From NCBI GenBank assembly GCA_017854255.1, contig JAFMIA010000033.1, positions 1-32,855 on the forward strand: a stretch of 32,855 nt of DNA, written 5' to 3'. Below are positions 1 through 9,600 of this stretch, in pieces. Positions within the stretch are counted from its first letter, which is position 1; each line of letters opens with the position of its first letter. The notes below the pieces were generated by a model. The model saw only the letters and a list, made by a program, of their open reading frames with translations. It ran no database searches and was not told the DNA's origin. Source of the DNA: Pseudomonadales bacterium (GTDB taxonomy: Bacteria; Pseudomonadota; Gammaproteobacteria; Pseudomonadales; Azotimanducaceae). A program made the position numbers and the translations under genes.

Positions 1-453
1 GTCTCGGAACCGATGCGGCTGTACCGAGTTGCCTTGGAAAGGCATCAGGCGATGCTAAATCGCGACCATGAACCAGACGCAGCAGGCGAACTCATGGCGC
101 AATGGTCAGCGCTTCATCCAGCACCTGAGGTCACCTTGTTTGATGTCGCCGATCACATCGATCACATCAAAGCGGTCGCGGGGATCGAGGCCATTGGCTT
201 GGGCGCAGACTTTGATGGCATGCCCCCTGGGCCAGTCGGTCTTGAGGACGTCTCGACCTACCCCGCCTTACTCAAAGAGCTCCTGATCAGGGGTTATAGC
301 GACCAAGATATTGCAAACATTGCAGGCGAAAATTTATTGCGGGTGATGACGGACGTTGAGGCCGTTGCCGCACGCCTGCGAACGCTAGAAACGCCAAGGG
401 ATGATTTGCTGCATGAGATTGATCGAATGCACTCAGCCCAAAAAACTCAATAA
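1..453 (+). CDS. Membrane dipeptidase (peptidase M19 family), C-terminal part
   Basis: The reading frame is open from base 1, so the gene begins before the window; about 150 C-terminal residues are present of a family usually 350-400 long. M19 enzymes are zinc-dependent TIM-barrel dipeptidases that hydrolyse dipeptides, including some with D-residues. The visible signature is VADHIDHI followed by IEAIGLGADFDG, the conserved strand and Asp-containing loop of the family, and near the end a segment ending in AGENLLRV, the usual last helix. The N-terminal metal ligands lie outside the window. The stop overlaps by 7 nt the end of the convergent CPXCG gene. Family call is firm; substrate and cell location cannot be judged because the N-terminus is missing. 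Confidence 0.88.
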   Translation, partial: VSEPMRLYRVALERHQAMLNRDHEPDAAGELMAQWSALHPAPEVTLFDVADHIDHIKAVAGIEAIGLGADFDGMPPGPVGLEDVSTYPALLKELLIRGYSDQDIANIAGENLLRVMTDVEAVAARLRTLETPRDDLLHEIDRMHSAQKTQ

Positions 454-653
454 TCCGTCCAAAGCGCTTCATTCTCATCGGTTAACGAAACATGACAGTC
501 GTCTCCAAAACCCGATTCAACGCAGACCACCATCGGCTGACAGCACACCTCGCAATCCTCAACATATTGTTGATAACCCGCCGTTTCATCGATCAATAAT
601 CGAATCCGAGCGTCGCAATAAGGACAACTGAGCTTATGGGGTGTAAGTTGCAT
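447..653 (-). CDS. CPXCG-motif cysteine-rich small protein
   Basis: A 68-residue protein with two cysteine knuckles, CPYC at residues 10-13 and CEVC at 34-37, followed by CQPM. This is the pattern of the small Cys-rich CPXCG family, probably a one-zinc ribbon; its molecular role is not known. The ATG at 653 is preferred because the family normally begins a few residues before CPYC. A TTG at 680 would add nine residues and overlap the upstream dehydratase stop in a TTGA arrangement. A GGAAG lies about 12 nt upstream of the ATG. It probably shares a transcript with the dehydratase gene just upstream. Confidence 0.78.
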   Translation of the reverse strand: MQLTPHKLSCPYCDARIRLLIDETAGYQQYVEDCEVCCQPMVVCVESGFGDDCHVSLTDENEALWTDY

Positions 654-676
654 GGCGTCTCTTAGCTTCCAATAGA

Positions 677-1672
677 TCAACCTGATTCATAATCTGCGAG
701 CAAGGCCATCCCGTGTTCAATCTGCTGACTGTCGAGCAATCGCGGTCGCAAACGATCTAGATCCACATTGCCCCCTGTGAGAATAATACCCACTTTCTGC
801 CCTAAAAATACCGATCGATTCCGCATCACTACCGCCAAAGCAACCGCACTACTTGGCTCAACCCACTGTTTGGTAAACTGCCAGATCAATTGCATCGCGA
901 AGATCGTGTCGGCATCGGATGCCGTTAGGATATCCGTCGTCCTTCGTTTAATAATTTCGAAATTTAAGACGCCCAAAGTCGTCTGTAAGCCATCGCAGAT
1001 CGTGTCAGGGGTCTGCGCTAACACACGCTCGCCGCTCGCAAGGGATCTTGCCGCGTCACTTGCGCCTTCGGGTTCGGCGCCATAGACCATCAGGCGATCT
1101 TGCACCAAACAACTGCCAGCCAATAAGCCGCCGCCCCCAACGGGAACCACCACCACGTCAAGCTCTGGCGTCTGACGTTTAAACTCGAGCAGCGCCGTGC
1201 CTTGACCCGCAATGATCAACGGCGCATCAAAGGGCGGCACGTACAAGGCGCCCGTCCTGGCCGCAAGGGTCCTTAGGGCCTTTTCTCTAGCCTCAAGACT
1301 GTTATCACACTCGATTAAATGACCGCCAAAATGGCCGACGAGGCGGCGCTTGGCAGGACTCGCATTCTTGGGCATGACGATATGCGCGGCAACCCCACGT
1401 GCCCGCGCGGCCCGCGCAAGCGCCGCGCCGTGATTGCCGGATGAATGTGTACACACGCCACTCGCGAGTTCAGATAGCGGTTGGGCATAAACCATGTTGA
1501 TTGCCCCACGGGCCTTAAAGGCGCCACCGCGCTGCAAATGCTCACCCTTGAAGATTACTTCACAGCCTAACAATTGATTCAGCGCTTGACTGCTAAACAC
1601 GGGCGTCTCAAGCACCAAGGCCTTGATCCTAGAATAAGCAGCCTGAACATCAGATTCATCTAATTGCGGCAT
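677..1672 (-). CDS. PLP-dependent threonine/serine dehydratase
   Basis: 331 residues of the fold-type II PLP family (threonine dehydratase, serine racemase and hydroxyaspartate dehydratase group). The Schiff-base lysine is Lys53 in GGAFKARGA. The substrate-binding loop SSGNHG is at residues 77-82 and the phosphate-binding glycine loop GGGG at 179-182. There is no C-terminal ACT-like regulatory domain, so it resembles the short catabolic type rather than the allosteric biosynthetic IlvA (about 500 residues). The expected reaction is deamination of L-threonine or L-serine to the 2-oxo acid plus ammonia; racemase or beta-hydroxyaspartate activity is possible. It lies 23 nt upstream of the CPXCG gene on the same strand. 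The name is left open because sequence alone does not separate TdcB, serine racemase and related enzymes. Confidence 0.85.
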   Translation of the reverse strand: MPQLDESDVQAAYSRIKALVLETPVFSSQALNQLLGCEVIFKGEHLQRGGAFKARGAINMVYAQPLSELASGVCTHSSGNHGAALARAARARGVAAHIVMPKNASPAKRRLVGHFGGHLIECDNSLEAREKALRTLAARTGALYVPPFDAPLIIAGQGTALLEFKRQTPELDVVVVPVGGGGLLAGSCLVQDRLMVYGAEPEGASDAARSLASGERVLAQTPDTICDGLQTTLGVLNFEIIKRRTTDILTASDADTIFAMQLIWQFTKQWVEPSSAVALAVVMRNRSVFLGQKVGIILTGGNVDLDRLRPRLLDSQQIEHGMALLADYESG

Positions 1673-1737
1673 GATTCCCTCAGACCCACATCTATCCTTT
1701 TTAACCGGATCAAGACCCGCGTTGACCTTGGTGCCTC

Positions 1738-1753
1738 AAAGGCCGGCGCCTTT
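1738..1753 (-). terminator. Small hairpin after glnS
   Basis: AAAGGC and GCCTTT pair around a four-base CGGC loop, just after the glnS stop codon on the minus strand. No U-tract follows, so intrinsic termination is weakly supported; it may be a simple 3'-end stem. Confidence 0.25.
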
Positions 1754-1768
1754 AAAAGAGAATTAGCG

Positions 1769-3436
1769 CTAGCCCCCTTTAGACCAGCTATCCCGAAGCC
1801 CTACAATTTCGTTGTAACAGACCGAGCCTTCGTCTTCGGCTGCTTCATCCAAAATAAAATAACCCTCCCGCTCGAACTGAAATCGCGTGTCTTGAGGCTG
1901 ATTTTTCAGGCTGACTTCTGCGAACCCTTGGAAGACGCTGCGAGAATTGGGATTAATCAAATCCCGATAGTCCTCGTCAACCGCATCTGGAAACGGTACT
2001 GAGAACAAGGGTTCAAAACGATGAAAAACAGCGGGCATATTCTCCGAGGCTGAAACCCAGTGGATGACACCCCGAATTTTTCGATCGGGCGGGTTAACGC
2101 CCAAGGTCTCGGGATCATAAACCCCGTGAATTTCGAGGATGTCGTCCTGGTCTCCCATCACCACTGATTCGGCTTTGATCACGTAGCCGCCGCGCAATCG
2201 CACCTCGTCCTGTAACACCAACCGCTTATATTTTCGATTGGCCTGCAGCTGGAAGTCGGCTCGGTCAATAAAAATTTCTCGCGTGAACGGGACCGATCGC
2301 TGACCCATGTCAGGGTCTTTAGGATGATTCTGAACCGTCAACCAAATGGTTTCCGATTCAGGCAAATTGGTAATGACGACTTTTACCGGATCAAGCACCG
2401 CCATGGCTCTGGGCGCGGTGGGCTCGAGTGCTTCTCGAACACAGCTTTCTAAGAGTGCCAGCTCGACATTGTTATCACTTTTGGTAATGCCGATCCGTCG
2501 ACAAAAATCTCGAATGGCTTCCGGCGGATAGCCTCGACGACGCATGCCGGCAATTGTTGGCATCCTCGGATCATTCCAACCTTCAACCAGGTTCTCATCA
2601 ACCAGTTGTTTCAGTTTGCGTTTACTGGTGACCGTATATTGTAAATTCAATCGAGAAAACTCGATCTGCTGAGGCCGACCTGGCACCTCCAACTGCGCTA
2701 AAACCCAGTCATAGAGCGGGCGATGATCTTCGAACCCGGTATCGCACAAGGAATGCGTGATCTCCTCGATGGCATCCGAGATACAGTGGGTGTAATCGTA
2801 CAACGGGTAAATGCACCATTGATCGCCAGTTTCATGATGCGTGACGTGGCGGATCCGATAAATGCTGGGATCTCGCAGGTTCATATTGCCAGATGCCATA
2901 TCAATTTTTAGCCGCAGGACATGCGCGCCATCTGGAAATTCACCAGCGCGCATCCTCGCAAAGAGATCGAGATTCTCGGCAACAGACCGGTCCCGGTAGG
3001 GGCTATTACGACCCGGTTCTGTGAGCGTGCCGCGATACGAACGGATGCTGTCAGCATCGAGGGAGTCGACATAGGCCTTCTCAGCCTGAATCAATTGCAC
3101 GGCATATTCGTACAAGACGCCAAAATAATCCGAGGCATTTTTTTGTTCTGCCCAGGTAAACCCCAGCCAAGTGATGTCCTCTCGCATCGCGTGGGTAAAC
3201 GCGACATCCTCTTTGATCGGATTGGTGTCATCAAACCGAAGGTTTGTTGTACCCATAAAATCCTTCGCCAGACCAAAATTGAGGCAAATGGCTTTAGCAT
3301 GCCCGATATGCAGAAAGCCGTTGGGCTCTGGTGGGAAACGCGTCTTGACCCGCCCGCCATGCTTACCGCTGGCTTGATCGCCTGCAATAATGGTCGAGAT
3401 AAAATTCGCGGGATACCGCTCAGAATCATTTAACAT
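1769..3436 (-). CDS. glnS: Glutaminyl-tRNA synthetase
   Basis: A 555-residue class I aminoacyl-tRNA synthetase that charges tRNA-Gln with glutamine in the cytoplasm, close in length to E. coli GlnRS (554). The nucleotide-binding signature PPEPNGFLHIGHAK is at residues 35-48, with HIGH at 43-46. The KMSKS-type loop reads VTSKRKL at 269-275. The C-terminal half is the two-beta-barrel anticodon-binding part. GlnRS rather than GluRS is indicated by the eukaryote-like HIGH context and the barrel C-terminus. The ATG at 3436 has an AGGGGA three bases upstream. Only 7 nt separate it from the stop of the TauE-like gene, so the two are very probably cotranscribed. Confidence 0.97.
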   Translation of the reverse strand: MLNDSERYPANFISTIIAGDQASGKHGGRVKTRFPPEPNGFLHIGHAKAICLNFGLAKDFMGTTNLRFDDTNPIKEDVAFTHAMREDITWLGFTWAEQKNASDYFGVLYEYAVQLIQAEKAYVDSLDADSIRSYRGTLTEPGRNSPYRDRSVAENLDLFARMRAGEFPDGAHVLRLKIDMASGNMNLRDPSIYRIRHVTHHETGDQWCIYPLYDYTHCISDAIEEITHSLCDTGFEDHRPLYDWVLAQLEVPGRPQQIEFSRLNLQYTVTSKRKLKQLVDENLVEGWNDPRMPTIAGMRRRGYPPEAIRDFCRRIGITKSDNNVELALLESCVREALEPTAPRAMAVLDPVKVVITNLPESETIWLTVQNHPKDPDMGQRSVPFTREIFIDRADFQLQANRKYKRLVLQDEVRLRGGYVIKAESVVMGDQDDILEIHGVYDPETLGVNPPDRKIRGVIHWVSASENMPAVFHRFEPLFSVPFPDAVDEDYRDLINPNSRSVFQGFAEVSLKNQPQDTRFQFEREGYFILDEAAEDEGSVCYNEIVGLRDSWSKGG

Positions 3437-3443
3437 AGTTCCC

Positions 3444-4196
3444 CTAAACCAGCAGCGCTGCCAAGCAGCTTATTGCGACCATTATAACCAGAATTCGACG
3501 CAACACAGTCTCGCTTAACCGAATCGTGACCCGAACACTCGCCCAAGCACCCAGCATTGAGCCCAGAGCAAGGACCCCGCCAGTTACCCAAAGAACTTGA
3601 CCTTGCGCCGCAAAAATCAGCAGCGCAACCCCGCTGAAGACGCCTGTACAAACCAATTTTAAAGCATTTGATCGCACCAGATCGTATTGCAACACACCCG
3701 AAAGGACAGCAACCAAAATGAACCCCACGCCGGCTTGAATAAAACCGCCATAAAGACCCGCGCCAAACAGACTGAGCCATCCGGCGAGACCCAATCTTTG
3801 ATCAGCCGAGCTTGTCACGCGCGCCTTCGTTGCGATTGTTTTGGGCAGCAGCAGCGAGATTGCAACCATCACCATCACGACCAGCAAGATGGGCTTCAGC
3901 CAGACATTCGGTAAGAACGAGGCGCAAAGCGCGCCCACTGCGGCGCCCAGAATCGTTGGGAGCAAGACCCCTGCAAGCCCAGATCGATCTAGCTGACCGG
4001 CTTGGTCAAACCCTTTCGCACCAGTGATGGATTGCGCCAATACTGCGACCCGATTGGTACCATTGGCAATATCAGCCGGAATCCCCATCATCATCAGCGC
4101 TGGCAGCGTCAACATTGAACCGCCGCCCGCCAAAGTGTTGATGAAGCCGCTGAGCGTCCCAACCGTCAACAGGAGCACAATCTCTATCGGGGTCAC
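3444..4196 (-). CDS. TauE/SafE (TSUP) family permease
   Basis: A 250-residue, very hydrophobic inner-membrane protein with about eight predicted helices in two similar halves, the layout of the sulfite exporter TauE/SafE family. The N-terminal motif GTLSGFINTLAGGGSML is the typical first half-repeat, and GLYGGFIQAGVGF in the middle is its partner. Known members move sulfite, sulfoacetate or other small organic anions. A sulfur role is possible because metH and a siroheme reductase lie a few kilobases away, but the substrate cannot be read from sequence. It starts with GTG at 4196, in a GTGA overlap with the stop of the upstream gene, and runs into glnS after 7 nt. Confidence 0.85.
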   Translation of the reverse strand: MTPIEIVLLLTVGTLSGFINTLAGGGSMLTLPALMMMGIPADIANGTNRVAVLAQSITGAKGFDQAGQLDRSGLAGVLLPTILGAAVGALCASFLPNVWLKPILLVVMVMVAISLLLPKTIATKARVTSSADQRLGLAGWLSLFGAGLYGGFIQAGVGFILVAVLSGVLQYDLVRSNALKLVCTGVFSGVALLIFAAQGQVLWVTGGVLALGSMLGAWASVRVTIRLSETVLRRILVIMVAISCLAALLV

Positions 4197-5155
4197 GGCA
4201 ACGAAGCCTCTTTTTTTCCAACCGCCGCATCCAGAGACACTTCAAAGACCGACCCAGCTTCATTCACAACCCACAGTCTTTGGTCGTCTAGCCAAGTGAT
4301 GGCCTCGACCTGCCCCATGAAATAGGGTGTTAGGTCGAGGGTTTGGTGAGACTCTGACAACCAGGCATCACCACTGCTTGGCCTTGGAAAGAGCCACAGA
4401 TCGCGGAAACCAAGAACCGCAAGGCGCTCGCCGTTGGGCGACAGCGCCGCGCCGGTCACCATAAATAACGTTGATAGGCTGTCCACCTGTTTCAGTTCAT
4501 TGGGTCGGTCAGACTCAGCATCGGTTAATCGATACAAATTACCCCCGGGTTCAAAGGTCCCGATGCGGCCAGCGACCCTGTGCTTCGTAATCAGATACAA
4601 CTGCCCCGCATCAACGAAGAGGGCTTCGCTATCGTAATGCCAGTTTTCGGCAGGAAATAATTGCTGATCCGGATACGCAACCGGGATATAACGCATTGCC
4701 CGCGTTTTCTCGATCACCCTAGGATTAAACTGCGGGACCTTGTAAATGCCAAGATCGCGTCGAGCATTACCGTTGTTACCGGTATCGGCGATGTACAGCC
4801 AATCCGCATCCGAGGCAATATCCTCCCAGTCATAATGCGCTGCCAGCTCGATGGCATGCCCCGGCCAAGGCCTGCGCCCTGGCCGTGACTGTTGGCCGTG
4901 GAAGGGTAAGAATTCAGGGTAGATCACGTCGCCTTGACGGTTGATGGCAAAAACCCGAGCCTCATCACCACTATCGTTGTGCACCCAAAACACATCCTCA
5001 AAGCGTTGACTGCGAGAGATCCCGCTCACTTCCTGCAAGGCTGGATAGTTGATTTTAAATTTTGGGGTCACCTGCCAGGTCGTCTCGCCGCTTGCGTTAC
5101 CCCCGAACGCGACGCAACCTAAAAACAGTAACCCGGATAACCCTTTCTGCAACAC
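4193..5155 (-). CDS. Secreted propeller-like protein of unknown function
   Basis: About 320 residues. The N-terminus has a lysine followed by a hydrophobic stretch (GLSGLLFLGCVAF) and an ASG-type cleavage site, so export to the periplasm is likely. The mature part has repeating strand-rich segments: EVSGISRS with FWVHNDSGD, YDWEDIA with YIADTGNN, SEALFVD, and a late GQVEAITWLDD with LWVVNEAG. These look like the blades of a beta-propeller in which acidic and Asn residues recur. No catalytic site is recognised. A GTG at 5161 is also possible, but the GTG at 5155 sits 7 nt after AGAGGA, better spacing for translation. The gene overlaps the downstream permease gene (GTGA), implying coupled translation. 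Confidence 0.72.
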   Translation of the reverse strand: MLQKGLSGLLFLGCVAFGGNASGETTWQVTPKFKINYPALQEVSGISRSQRFEDVFWVHNDSGDEARVFAINRQGDVIYPEFLPFHGQQSRPGRRPWPGHAIELAAHYDWEDIASDADWLYIADTGNNGNARRDLGIYKVPQFNPRVIEKTRAMRYIPVAYPDQQLFPAENWHYDSEALFVDAGQLYLITKHRVAGRIGTFEPGGNLYRLTDAESDRPNELKQVDSLSTLFMVTGAALSPNGERLAVLGFRDLWLFPRPSSGDAWLSESHQTLDLTPYFMGQVEAITWLDDQRLWVVNEAGSVFEVSLDAAVGKKEASLP

Positions 5156-5161
5156 GTACAC

Positions 5162-5747
5162 ATCCTCTTCGTGAAACCAATCCTTGGTCCGTTAAACGCT
5201 CTCAGTTTTTAATGGCGCGCAGAACCGAGAAGATCGGCCTTTCGCACAAATTTTACAGTCTCGGGGTAATCCATCCGCATTATTTACGACCAGCGCAGCT
5301 AACCGCGAGCACGCCCTTTTGCAAACCACTGTGGAAAAAAGCGCCTCGTGGCTTTCCTATTGTCCGAGTGTCTAACCGCAACGATTGCATTACACCTCAG
5401 TGAGCCCGACGGCATTAGGCAGACGTCGAGGCAGATCCACTTCGCGCACAAAAGCCCCTTGATCTTTCTAATGGATTTTTGCTCGCCCGATGGGCGCCCG
5501 GAGCAGTTGCGCGGCCCGACGGTCGCCACCGTCGATTGCCGCAGCGGCGAAACCCGAGCTGCCGCCGCCCCCTTTTACCCGCTCAAGACTGGACTCGTGC
5601 GTATGTTCCGCCAAAGGAGCGGCTTAAAAAGCGCCTCAGCCGCCTGACGTGGATCTAAACCCAACCCAGCAGGCCGATACCCTTTGCGCGTTGCTCGCCC
5701 GCGGTAGACCCTAAGCCAAAACATCGCGCCCCAGCCTTGCTCAATAC
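5162..5747. other. Long intergenic gap without a recognised gene
   Basis: 586 nt between the secreted-protein gene and nfuA, GC-rich between about 5480 and 5710. Short open frames exist on both strands (5348-5647 plus; 5299-5529 minus), but neither has a convincing ribosome site, a recognisable motif or natural-looking composition. No tRNA, tmRNA, 4.5S, 6S or RNase P core motif was seen by eye. It must at least hold the 3' end of the nfuA transcript and a promoter for the minus-strand operon. Confidence 0.5.
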
Positions 5748-6326
5748 CTAAAAGTAGGCATTTTCCGTCACGGAGTGATCCGTGACATCACGCACCGCTG
5801 TTAACTGCGGCAGGGTCTCGAGCAAGGTCTTCTCAACACCATCTTTCAAGGTCACATCAACCATACCGCAACCTTGACACCCGCCGCCGAACTGCAACAC
5901 CGCGACATTGTCTTCAACAATCTCGATGAGACTGACCATACCGCCATGGCTTGCCAGGCTCGGATTGATCTGGCTATGTAGCACATAATTGATCTGGTCT
6001 TCCAAAGGACTGTCATCCGACACCTTCGGTACTTTTGCATTCGGCGCCTTGATGGTGAGCTGGCCGCCCATTCGATCTTCTGCATAGTCGACGAGTGCCT
6101 CTTCTAAGAAGGGCTCACTTCTCGCATCGATGTAGCCATCAAACTGCTCGTAAGACACTTTAATATCATCTTCTTGCGCTTCTTCCGGACGGCAATAGGC
6201 AATACAAGTTTCGGCCATGGGCGTACCCGGCTCGGTAATAAAGACTCTTACCCCTATATCCTTGGCTTCTTGCTTGGCCAAAAGACCGGCTAAGTAGGTT
6301 TGCGCTGACTCTGTAATTGTAACCAT
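5748..6326 (-). CDS. nfuA: Fe/S biogenesis protein NfuA
   Basis: 192 residues, the same size as E. coli NfuA. The N-terminal half (residues 1 to about 95) is a degenerate A-type (IscA/HesB-like) domain. The C-terminal half is an Nfu domain carrying the cluster-binding pair Cys150 and Cys153 in [16 protein letters not shown]. NfuA binds a [4Fe-4S] cluster at the dimer interface and delivers it to target enzymes, especially under oxidative stress or iron shortage. The two-domain structure and the CxxC spacing make the identification firm. The gene stands alone on the minus strand, divergent from metH across 286 nt. In this window possible clients include the siroheme/[4Fe-4S] reductase at 11.0 kb, which is inference only. 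Confidence 0.96.
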   Translation of the reverse strand: MVTITESAQTYLAGLLAKQEAKDIGVRVFITEPGTPMAETCIAYCRPEEAQEDDIKVSYEQFDGYIDARSEPFLEEALVDYAEDRMGGQLTIKAPNAKVPKVSDDSPLEDQINYVLHSQINPSLASHGGMVSLIEIVEDNVAVLQFGGGCQGCGMVDVTLKDGVEKTLLETLPQLTAVRDVTDHSVTENAYF

Positions 6327-6518
6327 GATTTTTCATTACCCTTGGGTTCATGAACTGGCCGCGGCCTCTCTCACACCGCCGCGTCCGCCGCGAGTATCAT
6401 ACGTCAGCGCCCCAGAATTCGCTAGCGATGCGCTTGGCTTGCAGCCTCTAAAATCCACTGGTTAACGTCCTTAAACCAAAACCCAAAGCGGCGCGCGCTA
6501 GGTCCTGAATTTTCAAAC

Positions 6519-6537
6519 ACATGAATTTCCCTCATGT
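6519..6537. promoter_or_regulatory. Possible operator upstream of metH
   Basis: ACATGA and TCATGT form a perfect inverted repeat with a 7-nt spacer, 76 nt before the metH start. Within it, TGAATTTCCCTCA (6522-6534) matches the MetR half-site pattern TGAA-N5-TTCA at seven of eight positions. MetR-type activation of metH is known in enteric bacteria; here it is only suggested by sequence. Confidence 0.35.
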
Positions 6538-6612
6538 CATAGGCGACAATTCTTCAGAAGGCTGATCGGGTCGTTTTGGTAAACTGCCTTCTCCGCCGAC
6601 CTAGGAACATTT

Positions 6613-9600
6613 ATGACGACTTCCCCCGCCACGCCGTCAATTGCCGCGATCCTTAAAGAGCGAGTCCTTGTCATGGATGGCGCCATGGGAACCGCGATTC
6701 AAGAATTGAAACTTGCCGAATCCGACTTTCGAGGCGAGCGATTCAAGGACGCCGCAAGCGATTTGAAAGGCAATAATGAACTGCTCACCCTCACCCGGCC
6801 TGAGATCATTCAAAAAATTCATTTGGATTATCTGCTCGCTGGCGCTGATATCCTGGAAACCAATACGTTTACGGCCAACACGGTGTCCCAGGCCGACTTC
6901 GGTACTGAAGACTTGGTCTATGAGCTCAACTACGCATCGGTCAAATTGGCCCAAGCGGCCATTGCCGAGTTGCAGGTCGATCACCCCGATCGGGTCTGCT
7001 TCGTTGCCGGCGCAATTGGTCCAACAACGCGATCCGCGAGCCTATCGCCTGATGTGAATGATCCTGGATTTCGTAATATTGATTTCAAAAGTTTGGTCAC
7101 CGATTATGGCCTTGCGATCCAAGCACTCGATGATGCGGGCGCCGATATTTTGCTCATCGAAACGATTTTTGACGTCCTCAATGCAAAAGCCGCTATTTTT
7201 GCGGCGCTAAGCCATTTTGAAAATACTGGACGCACCTTGCCGATCATGATTTCCGGCACGATTACCGATGCCAGCGGCCGGCTGCTTTCAGGTCAAACGC
7301 CAGAAGCCTTTTGGGCCTCGATCCAACACGCCAAACCCTTAAGCGTTGGATTCAATTGCGCGCTCGGCGCAGATGAACTCCGAACGCACATTAAGGATAT
7401 TGGTCAATACGCAGACTGCTTCATCAGCGCTTATCCCAATCGAGGCTTACCGAACGAGTTTGGTGAATATGATGAAACGGTTGAGGCGATGGTCGCATCC
7501 ATCAAGGGTTACTTAGACGATGGACTGGTCAACATCATTGGTGGCTGCTGTGGCACAACGCCTGAACATATCCGAGCCTTTTCTGAGCTGGTCAAAGGCT
7601 ATGCGCCAAGACAAGGAAAACAACAAACAGGACAAACGCTGCTGTCCGGCTTAGAGCCTTTTAAAATCAACAATGAGTCACTCTTCGTCAATGTTGGCGA
7701 GCGTACCAACGTGACCGGCTCTGCAAAATTTGCCCGCCTCATCAGAGACGAGGACTACGAGGCCGCCCTGCAGGTCGCGCAAGATCAGGTGAACAATGGC
7801 GCTCAGATAATCGATATCAACATGGATGAGGGCATGCTGGATTCAAAGGCGGCTATGGTCCGGTTCCTCCACCTCATTGCCTCTGAGCCAGACATTTCTC
7901 GCGTTCCAATCATGGTTGACTCATCGAAGTGGGACATCATCGAAGCCGGACTACAATGCATTCAGGGTAAAAGCATTGTTAATTCCATCAGTTTAAAAGC
8001 CGGTGAAGACGAATTCCTGATGCAGGCAAGCCTGTGTTTGAAATATGGCGCCGCCGTTGTCGTGATGGCTTTCGATGAAGCCGGCCAAGCCGATAATCTC
8101 GAACGCAAACAGGCGATTTGCAAGCGCAGCTATGATCTGCTGGTTGAGCGCCTGAATTTTCCGCCGGCGGACATTATCTTTGATCCAAATGTGTTTGCCG
8201 TTGCAACCGGAATTGAAGAACACGCCCTCTACGGCCGTGATTTCATCGATGCCTGTGCCTATATCAAAGCGCATTTGCCCCATGCTCGAATTTCAGGCGG
8301 CATCAGCAACGTTTCGTTCTCTTTTCGAGGCAACAATCAAGTTCGAGAAGCGATTCATGCGGTCTTTTTGTACCACGCGATTCAGGCCGGCCTCACAATG
8401 GGCATCGTAAATGCGGGACAACTTGCGATTTTTGAAGACGTCCCAAAGGATCTTCGGGATGCAATTGAAGATGTGTTGTTTAACCGGCGTGACGACTCGA
8501 CCGAACGTCTCATTGATGTTGCGAATCGGTTTTCTGGCGGCAGCAGTAAGGCCCAAGCGGAAGACCTTTCTTGGCGAGAAAACGACGTCAACGAGCGGCT
8601 TGCCTATTCCTTAGTAAAGGGCATTAACCAATATATTCTTGAAGATACCGAAGCGGCACGATTGCTTGCCAATCGCCCAATCGAAGTCATTGAGGGTGCC
8701 CTCATGGCGGGCATGAACCGGGTTGGCGACTTGTTTGGGGCGGGAAAAATGTTTCTGCCACAGGTGGTCAAAAGCGCGCGGGTTATGAAGCAGGCCGTTG
8801 CCCATCTCATCCCATTCATTGAAGCCGAAAAGACTGGGAAATCGAAAGCCAAAGGACGCATTCTCATGGCGACGGTTAAAGGAGACGTACACGATATCGG
8901 TAAAAACATCGTCGGCGTTGTACTGCAATGCAATAACTACGAAGTAATCGATCTTGGCGTGATGGTCCCCGCGGATAAAATCTTAGCCGAGGCTCGAGCA
9001 CATCAAGTCGATATCATCGGGTTATCCGGACTCATTACGCCGTCGCTTGACGAAATGGTGAATGTTGCCAGCGAGATGCAACGCCAAGATTTTCAAGTTC
9101 CCTTAATGATCGGAGGCGCGACCACCTCCAAAGCGCATACGTCGGTAAAAATTGAACCGTGCTACCAAAACGATATTACGGTTTATGTGACCGACGCATC
9201 AAGAGCGGTCGGGATCGCGAGTCGCTTGTTATCCGATAACGACAAGCCCAACCTCAAAGCTGAGCTTCGAACTGAATACGACATGATTCGAGAGCGCAAC
9301 AAACATCGAAGTGCGAAATCTAAGCTCTTAAGCTTCGAACGCGCGCAAGCCAATCATTCGAGCCTTGCTTGGACCGACTACACCCCGCCCCGACCAGAAC
9401 GGATCAACACCAATACGGTCGTTGATTTACCCCTGGCAACCCTGATCGATTACATCGACTGGACGCCTTTTTTTATAACTTGGGAACTTGCGGGAAAATT
9501 TCCAAAAATTCTTGAGGATGATGTGGTCGGCGAGTCGGCCCGTGAACTGTTTAAGGATGCTAAAGCCATGCTCGATCAGTGGCTCAGCAGCAATCAGCTC

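Noticed and set aside
1738-1753. Strong glnS terminator
   Set aside because: Only a 6-bp stem with no U-tract; kept as a low-confidence hairpin.
5348-5647. 99-codon plus-strand frame in the gap before nfuA
   Set aside because: No motif, no ribosome site, Ala/Arg/Ser-rich composition typical of GC-rich noncoding sequence.
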